Assembly: GCA_010645155.1 (NCBI GenBank)
Contig: CM021322.1
Span: forward strand, 2,545,840-2,609,839
DNA from: Tigriopus japonicus
Lineage: Eukaryota > Arthropoda > Copepoda > Harpacticoida > Harpacticidae
Direction of reading: 5' to 3'
DNA: 64,000 nucleotides
Below are positions 23,144 through 30,907 of this stretch, one piece after another. The notes beneath the pieces were generated by a model, which searched no databases, had not been told where the DNA came from, and saw only the letters and a program-made list of their open reading frames with translations. The translations under genes and the position numbers were made by a program. Position 1 is the stretch's first letter; each line of letters starts with the position of its first letter.

Positions 23144-24406
23144 CTAAAGTTCTTCGTGCTCTAGACCTCCAATATCACCCTTCTTCTTCTTGCGGTATCG
23201 CTCATCCACAACGCCTGCTTTCTGGAGAACAGTATCAATGGCCACATACAGACGATCTTTGGCCTCTCGGGGAACCACATAAGTCACAAATCGGGAAATC
23301 ATCTCTTCACGCTCGCTCTCCATGCTGACAAATGCTTCATTGTACCAATCGATGGTGTCTTTAAAGGCTTCCTCGGCTTTGGTGGGCACGAATCCAAGTT
23401 TCCTTTTGGCCTTACTAATATCCACTGGGCCGTTGAAAACAGAAGGATACAGATGGAAAGATTTGTCACTCACATCATTGTCTTGCTCTATTCCCTCGAC
23501 CCCCATGATTTCGGCCATCTTCTCAATGGTGGTCCACAGGGTAAACTCCTCTTCCATGGCAATATTGTACGATTCGTCCCAAACCTCGGGGCCCTTTTTG
23601 ATAGCGAGCATGATGGAGTTGGCGGCATCCTTAACATAGGTGAGCGATTCCGTCATGTTAACCACCTTGGGTGGGATATATATCGGGATCTCGATGTCAT
23701 GATAAAATTGAACCCATAACTGATAGAGCATCCATCTGTAAGTGGTATCCCTAGGTCCAATCACATCGGCAAATCTCAACGCCACCCAAGGGAAACCGCC
23801 ATCCTCCCTTTGATACTTCAAGGCCTCTTCGCCCGCCAATTTGGCATGTCCATAGGGATCTTCTTTTTGGAGTAGCTCCCGTTTCTTGATATCAGCAGGA
23901 CGAACATCATCCGTTTCCAGAGATGGTCGTTTGCTAGTTTTGGGCTCACACACCTCGTAGACCGAGTCCGTGCTCACATAGACGTAAACTCCAACCTTGT
24001 CCTCCAAAGTGGCAATGGCATCGTGGATCCATTTGGCCTCGTAGCCTGAAAAATCCAGGACCACATCGAACTTCTCGGTGGCATTGACCACCTCCATGAG
24101 TTCCTTGCAGTAGTGCAAGGTATTGATATCACAATCCTCTTCACCGGCGCAAGGAGCATCCGTACTTCGATCACAGATGATGGAGTTCACATAGGGCATG
24201 ACTCGGACTCCGGCATCAAAATGCCAATTACCCCTGGATACGATGGTGATATCGTAGTCGCCCTCAGCGATCATCATGGTCATGACCTCGGATCCGATAT
24301 TGCCATTGCCGCCAAAGGAAAGTACCTTTTTCTTTTGGCTCAAGATGGGATTGAAACTGAGTGTCAAGAGGACAAGGACGATAAAACCGCCCTGTTTGGT
24401 AGACAT
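23144..24406 (-). CDS. Secretory-pathway NAD-dependent epimerase/dehydratase (extended SDR)
   Basis: Intronless, 420 residues. The N-terminus (STKQGGFIVLVLLTLSFNP) is a signal peptide with likely cleavage near residue 23. The Rossmann motif is GGNGNIG (32-38), STDS follows the fourth strand (145-148), and the catalytic pair is Tyr185/Lys189 in YGHAK. DFSGY at 118-122 and RFADVIGPRD at 211-220 are typical extended-SDR substrate-side segments. One sequon, NMT, is at 250-252. The protein ends HEEL, a KDEL-like sequence, so I infer residence in the ER lumen. Substrate is unknown; nucleotide-sugar or related epimerisation is a guess from the family. First gene of the five-gene minus-strand array and divergent from ATP synthase gamma. 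Confidence 0.82.
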   Translation of the reverse strand: MSTKQGGFIVLVLLTLSFNPILSQKKKVLSFGGNGNIGSEVMTMMIAEGDYDITIVSRGNWHFDAGVRVMPYVNSIICDRSTDAPCAGEEDCDINTLHYCKELMEVVNATEKFDVVLDFSGYEAKWIHDAIATLEDKVGVYVYVSTDSVYEVCEPKTSKRPSLETDDVRPADIKKRELLQKEDPYGHAKLAGEEALKYQREDGGFPWVALRFADVIGPRDTTYRWMLYQLWVQFYHDIEIPIYIPPKVVNMTESLTYVKDAANSIMLAIKKGPEVWDESYNIAMEEEFTLWTTIEKMAEIMGVEGIEQDNDVSDKSFHLYPSVFNGPVDISKAKRKLGFVPTKAEEAFKDTIDWYNEAFVSMESEREEMISRFVTYVVPREAKDRLYVAIDTVLQKAGVVDERYRKKKKGDIGGLEHEEL

Positions 24407-25466
24407 CTTGTCTCCTATACGGTTGATTGTAGAATGAGTTGCTCTGAAGGTTCAATCGACTTAAGTGAGAATGGTAGCGATGATGATGGCGATGGGACTG
24501 GACTGAAGGTGCCACGCTCTCTGATTTCCAAAGTGAAAAGGCACAATGGTTGGACCGAGTAGTGAGTGAGTGAGTGCTGGCCAATGTACTACATGTGAAA
24601 TCCCAACTCTAAAACAAGGATGATCTTGGCATTTCGAGCTACTGGCACCACTCTTCTCTGTGTCTTAGTTCTTGCTGGATGCAGGTAAAGTTTCCCCCTG
24701 CTCTTAGTGCTTTGATGGTGCAACGGGACTTTTCCCCCTCTGCATGATGAACATGATGATGCTCTTAGAGTTGGCGATGCCAATGACACAATCCTTTTGT
24801 CAAACGATATGTGCTAAAACTGCCAAACTCTTAAACCATGCACATTACTGCCTCCCCAGTTAACCTTTGGCGATTTTATTCACAAGATAAACTCGTTTCG
24901 AACATAAAAATAAGGGATTAAGAACCAAAAATTATACTTGAACGCACTTTTATATTACCTTTGTGTCAAATTCCAAAAACCAACCACGAACAGACCAATG
25001 TGTGTTCCAAGATGCTCACTTCTGTTCCACTACTAAGGATCACTGCACAAACAGGGAGAAACACTCATGCTTTACATATTGAGGTTGAGTGACTTCACCC
25101 AACAAACTAACAATCCTAAATGATCAAATCAAATAGCATTAAAGAATCCTCCAATTAGTGTATAATTAATCATTTATTTCAATATTCTGTCTACGAATAC
25201 AAATGTTCTAACCTAAGTATATATTTTGAAAATTATAATACATTCCATCATAACTCATGGCCCATTCAGCCGGAAATTTCTCTCAGGCAAACTAAAATGT
25301 GCAGCTGATGTGTGTTGTGTTCTCTGCTTGAAAGTTGTCGGTCGCCATTTGCCTCTTCTTCTAGGTGTTCTTCAGCTGACTCTTTCCTCTGTTACACTCA
25401 TTTATTGGCCTTGCCGTCCAAAGGATCTTCCGTCATCTCCGTGGATTTTTGAGACCGAGGTTCATC
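24407..25466. promoter_or_regulatory. Divergent intergenic region between SDR array and ATP synthase gamma
   Basis: About 1 kb between two divergently transcribed starts, so it should carry promoters for both. A short GAGT repeat lies near 24560-24575. An acceptor-like CCTTCAG lies about 36 nt before the SDR ATG on the minus strand. No coding sequence is apparent. Confidence 0.5.
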
Positions 25467-27571
25467 ATGTTGGGTCGATCCGTCAACACCGTGGCCACTC
25501 TTGGGTTAGTTCGAAAATCAAACCATTCATTAATCAATATATGCTAATGATACTATCTTGGGATTTTCAGGGCTCAGCCTTGCTTAGGCGTGTTCTACCA
25601 ACAGAACCGTGGCATGGCCAATTTGAAGGCCATCGCTATTCGTCTAAAATCGGTCAAGAACATCCAAAAGATCACGCAATCCATGAAGATGGTGTCTGCG
25701 GCAAAATACGCCCGAGCTGAGCGAGACTTGAAGGCCGCTCGACCTTACGGTTTGGGCGCTCAAGCGTTCTACGAGAATGCCGAGGTCAAGGTCGATGACG
25801 AGAGCAAAGCCCCCAAAGAGTTGTACGTGGCCATCACTTCGGATCGTGGACTTTGTGGCGCCGTTCACAGCTCCATTTGCAAGTCGATCCGATCGGATTT
25901 GTTGGCCAAATCGGATTTGAGCAATGTGGGTATCATCTGTGTGGGCGACAAGTCTCGAGCTCAGTTGGGACGGTTGTTCTCCCAACAAATCTTGGCCGTG
26001 GGCAATGATATCGGTCGTCTGCCCCCTCAATTTGGGGATGCGTCTCGCGTGGCCAACGCCATCCTCAACTCCGGATTTGAGTTCGACAAGGGCACTTTGT
26101 TCTACAATCAGTTCAAGTATGTGTTTTGCTAATATGTCGAGGTTGGTTTCGGATTTTGAACGGGCTATTTGGGCCAAATTTTAGGTCGGTGGTGTCTTAC
26201 AAGACGAGCAAGTTGGACATCTTCACCTTGGATACCGTGAACAAAGCCGAAAAGATAACTTTGTATGACTCCTTGGATGCCGATGTGCTCCAATCGTACT
26301 TGGAGTACTCTTTGGCCTCCATGATCTACTACTGCTTCAAGGAAGGAGCTTGCTCCGAGCAATCTTCCAGGATGACGGCCATGGACAACTCCAGCAAGAA
26401 CGCCGGTAAGACGTTCATTCTTACCTTGTACATAGATTATCAACATGGAAGTCTTTTGTGCCGATCATACAATAACTTAAGAGGAGAGAGGAGTAAAACA
26501 CATTGAAGGATAGTGCCAAGTTACAAATTGAAACATTTTAAGTGAACCAATATTTTTTTCATTCCAAACCGTCATTTGGACCCAAGGAAGCCAAGGCAAA
26601 TTTATTTAAAAATATGACTTTTTGCAAACTGACAAAAGGAAGAGTTTGCGAGGATCGATAATATTTGGGGATCTGGTGCACATTCTAACGCCTGAGTTTT
26701 AAGTATGCTTCTATTTGCTTTTTGGTTTGATTGAAAAAGAAGTTTCCTGAATTTAAAAAAATGCAATCGTGGCAAAAAAACTGCATATATTTAAATGATA
26801 GGGTAGTACTTTGCGTATGCACTCTTGACCTAAGAAAAATTACTAAGAAGTCCTTAAGAGGCCCGTTTATCTTGCAAATCTCATAATTTCATTTGGAAAG
26901 GTGACTTGTTAGTTGATGTGACCCAAAAGTTGCTGGTTATGATTTTTAGCATTTTGGTAATTGCTTTGGAGGTTGGACCCGTAAATAAAAGAGGCTCAAT
27001 TTGATCATGCTGAAAAACCAATTCTCGAAAAAAATGAATATTTTTGAGATATGAAATGACATCAATTACCTATCGAATTTTTCTTTATAATAAGTGTTTA
27101 CTGTTTCCCTAAGAACGATGGTTAAAAGTGTCCAGAAAACCCGTTTAGCTTAAAAAAAACACCTAAAGTTTGTTGTGGAAATATTCCATTATCTTGCGAA
27201 GACCATAAATTTGCTCCGGAATATCAAATGGTTTGACGAGGTTTGGATAGGTTTGTTCAAACGGGCGCACTTTCGGTTATGTCGATTATGATTGAAAATG
27301 CGGTCCTTGTAAATAGAAAGCCCAATAATATATATCGTGCATTCAAAATTGGGACCAAGAGTAAACGCTGATGATGGACAAAAATACGGCCGTATTTTTG
27401 CCAAATTAGATCAGGCTTATTGAATCGCTAAAGTAAAAGTACACTAATTCGAAAACAATTCCATTTGCAGGCGAGATGATTGACAAGTTGACCCTCACTT
27501 ACAACCGAACCCGTCAAGCCGTTATCACGGGAGAGCTCATTGAAATTATCTCCGGTGCTGCCGCCCTTTAA
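25467..27571 (+). CDS. ATP5F1C: Mitochondrial ATP synthase subunit gamma
   Basis: Central rotor shaft of F1-ATPase in the mitochondrial inner membrane, 301 residues (human 298). Exons: 25467-25504, 25571-26116, 26185-26405, 27471-27571; introns 66, 68 and 1065 nt; total 302 codons including stop. The first exon encodes only the start of the presequence ([13 protein letters not shown]). The mature part shows [20 protein letters not shown] and [13 protein letters not shown], the N-terminal coiled coil, then [14 protein letters not shown], and the conserved end [15 protein letters not shown]. The third intron is far longer and more AT-rich than the other two. A pyrimidine-rich leader upstream resembles those of highly expressed genes. 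Divergent from the SDR array; the Rh gene follows 414 bp downstream on the same strand. Confidence 0.96.
26406..27470 (+). other. Long AT-rich third intron of ATP5F1C
   Basis: Begins GGTAAGAC context and ends CCATTTGCAG. At 1065 nt it is some 16 times longer than its neighbours. I see no open frame or inverted ends that would identify an inserted element. Confidence 0.8.
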
Positions 27572-27806
27572 GGACTACATGTTTGTTCCGTTAATCGCAA
27601 CCCCGGAATATTGACCATCAGACAAGCAAATACAAACACACGCCATACTAAATGTAACTTGGGTTGAAAAAGCAACAATTTGTCGCATTTTATGCAGACT
27701 CGCTCGTTCAGATTCATCTTGGAACCAGAGACCACCACTGCTCAGACATCGAGTGCGAAAGGGACACTTCTATTTGTCTTTGTATACATCTGATTCTCGC
27801 GATGAA

Positions 27807-27812
27807 AATAAA
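27807..27812 (+). terminator. Poly(A) signal AATAAA, ATP5F1C
   Basis: AATAAA 236 nt after the ATP5F1C stop and about 155 nt before the acceptor-like site that precedes the Rh gene. Confidence 0.6.
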
Positions 27813-27944
27813 TATTTTATGGACAGTCTGTGTCAAATCATGGACCTCTCACCCCAGTTGACCTTGATTGAGATCTACCTTTAGCTTCTTAAGCATTGAC
27901 TACATCTTGGAAAGGTCAAGTTGATGAGGAGGTCAATGACAATC

Positions 27945-27968
27945 TTTTGAGTTTACCAATCAGTTCAG
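27945..27968 (+). promoter_or_regulatory. Splice acceptor 17 nt before the Rh ATG
   Basis: GAGTTTACCAATCAGTTCAG ends at 27968 and the ATG is at 27986. Moderate pyrimidine content. Confidence 0.45.
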
Positions 27969-27985
27969 ACTTCCAACAATTCAAG

Positions 27986-29656
27986 ATGAACGTGTCTTTT
28001 GCTCCTTCATCGCGTGAAGCGGAATACTCCCAAAACTCGTCAATGGATGAGTTTCGAAGAAGGAATAAGTTTAAGCAAGTGAAATTTGCTATCTACCTCA
28101 TTGCTTTCGAAATGATTTTACTGTGTGCCTTCCTTCGATTGTCTCACTATTCATTCACGGCTGATGCCTCAATGCCCGAAAATGGCGTGTCTGTGGCTCT
28201 TGGAGGTGGAGGAGGTCGAGCTGAGGCTTCCCAATTACTCAAAAACTTCACTTTGTTGGTAGGAACCGGATTGCAAGGCACAACGTACTCATTGCTAAGG
28301 TGCTTGTTTGTCTTTCAGGGCTTGGTTCAAATCTTGTTCAAAGGGAATACGTCGTCTTTGATGCAGATCAAGGCTCATTCCTGTGGGGGTCAAATTTTGC
28401 ATCTTCTCGTCGTTGGCTTGGGATTCCAACTCTCCTTGATCTGCAGAGGACTCTTCTACATTGTCTATAAAGGGATGGAGGAGATTCCTCTGGATGTCCA
28501 TGATCTTTCAGAAGGGATGATGGCCGCATTTGCTTTATCACTGGCTTCGATGTTTGTCATTGGGAGAACATCCGGGGTCTCCTTGCTCTTTCTCATTGGC
28601 ATCTTCGTTCCCCTATTCAATATTTGCAAACTCACCAACGAAGAGATTTTGATGGTCACCGATCCTGGCAATGCACTAACCGTTCACCTTTTTGCCGCCA
28701 TGTTTGGTTGGACCCTTCATCTGGTGACATTGAGGAACAAGTCCCATCCTGGTACTGAACTCTGCGCCCACAAACTGGAAGAAAAGGATGTGTGGAGCAC
28801 ATTTGGACCCATTACCCTTTTCATCACATTCCCAATCATCAATGCCATCCAAGCTGAGAGCGATGCGGATATGGGTCGTGCCATAATAAATACCATTATG
28901 GCCCAAGTAGGTTCCATGGTGTTCTCACTTTCCATCATGGCCGGGGTCACTCACGTCAACGACCGCATGTACGACTATCATGTCCTTCAAGGGTCATTTG
29001 TTAGTGGAGGTGTGGCCATTGCCTCATCGGCAACTTTGATGGTCCAACCCTTTGGAGCTTTAATCATAGGCCTAATCACGGGTTTGATCTCCACAGTATT
29101 CTATCTGACCATTGAGGATCTCATCCAAACCCGATGGAGATTACCCTGCACCAGCGGCTTGTTTTCGTTTCATGGGATCCCTGCATTTTTAGGCGGGATA
29201 GCTGCCGCCATTTTGGCGTCCATTTCAGAAGCGCGTCATGGAACCATATCCTATCATAATAGTCTCTATCCTATCTATCCTGCTCGTGTTCCAGACGTGG
29301 ATTCGTGTAAGAATACGACATGCTCTTACACCTTTGGAGAAATCATAAGTAACTACCCATTCCTGGAGGAAAAAGCCCTGGGTCGTAGCGCCAGGATGCA
29401 GGCGCTATTTCAATTGGTAGGAATCCTGATGGCATTGACATTCGCAATTTTCGGGGGGTTGACAGTGGGTCTTGTGAATAATTTTTCATCGGATAAATGT
29501 GGCAATGAGTTCCCGACGAGCGCCTGGAATGACGAATCGTTCTTTCTCAATCAACGTCAAAGAAGCTTTCGGCGACAGAGCGCCAGTAAACCGTCCCGAT
29601 CTCGGAGTAATTCCACTGACGAACTTACGCAAGAGAAGGAAGCTCAAAGTTTGTAA
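27986..29656 (+). CDS. Divergent Rh-type ammonium/CO2 channel homologue
   Basis: Polytopic membrane protein of the Amt/Mep/Rh family; Rh proteins conduct NH3/NH4+ and possibly CO2, and in crustaceans serve ammonia excretion. It has 556 codons if uninterrupted, 536 if the 60-nt segment 28259-28318 is spliced. The frame opens further upstream without an ATG, so I use 27986. Pore histidines of the twin-His site are kept in LTVHLFAAMFGW (H234, in the DPGNALTVH context) and FSFHGIPAFLGGI (H396). LMVQPFGALIIG (351-362) matches the Rh consensus around TM9. Elsewhere it is unusually diverged, for example the normal CGVHNLHG reads CTSGLFSFHG. The cytosolic tail is Ser/Arg-rich. It follows ATP5F1C on the same strand. 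Confidence 0.82.
   Translation: MNVSFAPSSREAEYSQNSSMDEFRRRNKFKQVKFAIYLIAFEMILLCAFLRLSHYSFTADASMPENGVSVALGGGGGRAEASQLLKNFTLLVGTGLQGTTYSLLRCLFVFQGLVQILFKGNTSSLMQIKAHSCGGQILHLLVVGLGFQLSLICRGLFYIVYKGMEEIPLDVHDLSEGMMAAFALSLASMFVIGRTSGVSLLFLIGIFVPLFNICKLTNEEILMVTDPGNALTVHLFAAMFGWTLHLVTLRNKSHPGTELCAHKLEEKDVWSTFGPITLFITFPIINAIQAESDADMGRAIINTIMAQVGSMVFSLSIMAGVTHVNDRMYDYHVLQGSFVSGGVAIASSATLMVQPFGALIIGLITGLISTVFYLTIEDLIQTRWRLPCTSGLFSFHGIPAFLGGIAAAILASISEARHGTISYHNSLYPIYPARVPDVDSCKNTTCSYTFGEIISNYPFLEEKALGRSARMQALFQLVGILMALTFAIFGGLTVGLVNNFSSDKCGNEFPTSAWNDESFFLNQRQRSFRRQSASKPSRSRSNSTDELTQEKEAQSL
28259..28318 (+). other. Probable 60-nt in-frame intron in the Rh gene
   Basis: Starts GTAGGAAC, has a branch-like TTGCTAAG, then a pyrimidine run ending TGTCTTTCAG. 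Removing it joins FTLL to GLVQILF in frame. Length and signals resemble the 56-72-nt introns elsewhere in the window. Confidence 0.7.
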
Positions 29657-29938
29657 AAGACCGTTAGTCAAACTGTCGTTAATTCATTTATCTTTGGACA
29701 ATTCCTAAGGGAGTTGTATTTAGTTGTTTGTCTGTAACTGGCTCAACTCAAAGATTGCCGTGGTTGCTGGCATAAAGTCAGCAATTTTTACGTCTCCAAA
29801 GGAAAATCAAATATATGCCCTCACTGTCTCAAAATTAAAATTAACGTTACTAAAGGTTTAGCCTTTAATTTAAGCGATGAATTGACATGAAACACAATGA
29901 AATGTAATATCGCAGACGATTGGAAACTGTGTTTGCGT

Positions 29939-29944
29939 TTTATT
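29939..29944 (-). terminator. Poly(A) signal AATAAA, RRP15
   Basis: AATAAA on the minus strand 13 nt after the RRP15 stop. Confidence 0.55.
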
Positions 29945-29956
29945 TGCGTTTTAGGT

Positions 29957-30778
29957 TTAACCGTCGCTCTCGGATTCTTTATCCCAATCCTTCATTTTGG
30001 CCCCCATCATGAAATCGTCCCGTAGAATTTTCCAAGAACTTTCTTCAACCTCTTCATCGCCGCCAGCTTCACTCTTGATTTCTTCCTTCACCTCACTCTT
30101 GTTCTTCTTGATTGAAGATTCGCCCTCGTTTGGGGTTGATCGTTTTCGCTTGCCAGAGAGTACTTCCAAGAAACCCTCCTTATCAATATTTTTAAACACC
30201 TTCTCTCGCTTGGTGACCGAATTACCCACCGCGTTCAACTGGCTCTTGATGGTTTTTTGCTGCTCTCGAACTGCGTTGAATAACTGAACTACCCCTTTGG
30301 TGGCCAATTTGGTGAAATGTCTTTCACGTGCTCGGTCGCTTACGAGATTGGGTTTGGAGCGACAAATGCTATCAATTTCGTTCTTCTTGGCTCGTTTCAG
30401 AGCTCCTTTCATTGCGTGAATAGACTCTGGTGCAGCATTCTTATCCTTCAGAGCCTTGGATAGGAAAAGCGATCGATTCTCTGTGGTCGTGATCTTCTTG
30501 CCAGTGTTCAAAACTTTGGCCATAGCATCAGCCCAACCCGACATCTCATTGTCTTCTTCACCATCTCCAGAATCATCGCCATCACCATCGTCTTCGTCGT
30601 CTTGTTCGTCATCTCCATCATCATCATTCTCGTCAGGATTGTCAGAGTCGTCCTCATGGATCGACTCCTCGCCCTCTTCATCCACTGATGAAATGCTATC
30701 GTCATCTGATTCCTCGACGTTTTGATGGGAAAGCGTCGGGAGGTTATCTCCTTGAACCTCACGAGTTTTGACCGCCAT
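29957..30778 (-). CDS. RRP15: Ribosome-biogenesis protein RRP15
   Basis: Intronless, 273 residues. RRP15 is a nucleolar factor needed for 60S pre-ribosome assembly and 25S/28S rRNA maturation. After the N-terminal part comes a long acidic stretch (EDDSDNPDENDDDGDDEQDD and onward), then the conserved domain opening GWADAMAKVLN, the RARERHFTKLATKGVVQLFNAV segment and KREKVFKNIDKEGFLEVL, and the usual C-terminal WKILRDDFMMGAKMKDWD. The ATG at 30778 is the first in frame; a strong acceptor ends 14 nt upstream of it. It is divergent from the OCA2-like gene, with only 129 bp between the two ATGs. Confidence 0.93.
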   Translation of the reverse strand: MAVKTREVQGDNLPTLSHQNVEESDDDSISSVDEEGEESIHEDDSDNPDENDDDGDDEQDDEDDGDGDDSGDGEEDNEMSGWADAMAKVLNTGKKITTTENRSLFLSKALKDKNAAPESIHAMKGALKRAKKNEIDSICRSKPNLVSDRARERHFTKLATKGVVQLFNAVREQQKTIKSQLNAVGNSVTKREKVFKNIDKEGFLEVLSGKRKRSTPNEGESSIKKNKSEVKEEIKSEAGGDEEVEESSWKILRDDFMMGAKMKDWDKESESDG

Positions 30779-30792
30779 GATTACTTCCAAAA

Positions 30793-30815
30793 CTAGAACA
30801 ACAACAAAAAAAAAC
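30793..30815 (-). promoter_or_regulatory. Strong splice acceptor 14 nt before the RRP15 ATG
   Basis: On the minus strand a nine-T run is followed by GTTGTTGTTCTAG, ending at 30793. An upstream cis exon would have to fit into the roughly 90 bp before the divergent OCA2-like start or overlap that gene, so trans-splicing is an attractive alternative. Confidence 0.6.
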
Positions 30816-30907
30816 CTCTAAAGATAAGAATTTGTAACGAGATGGTGTGATATGATCACATCAATGACCAGAGGATATTAAGTGACATTACACAGAAAAC
30901 ATCAATC
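30816..30907. promoter_or_regulatory. Short divergent RRP15/OCA2-like promoter region
   Basis: The two divergent coding starts are 129 bp apart and no other DNA is available, so the region presumably works as a bidirectional promoter. A TGATATGATCACATCA stretch is partly palindromic. No TATA box is placed convincingly for either gene. Confidence 0.5.

Noticed and set aside
24113..24562. Plus-strand open frame opposite the SDR gene
   Set aside because: Antisense shadow of the SDR coding sequence with its codon bias.
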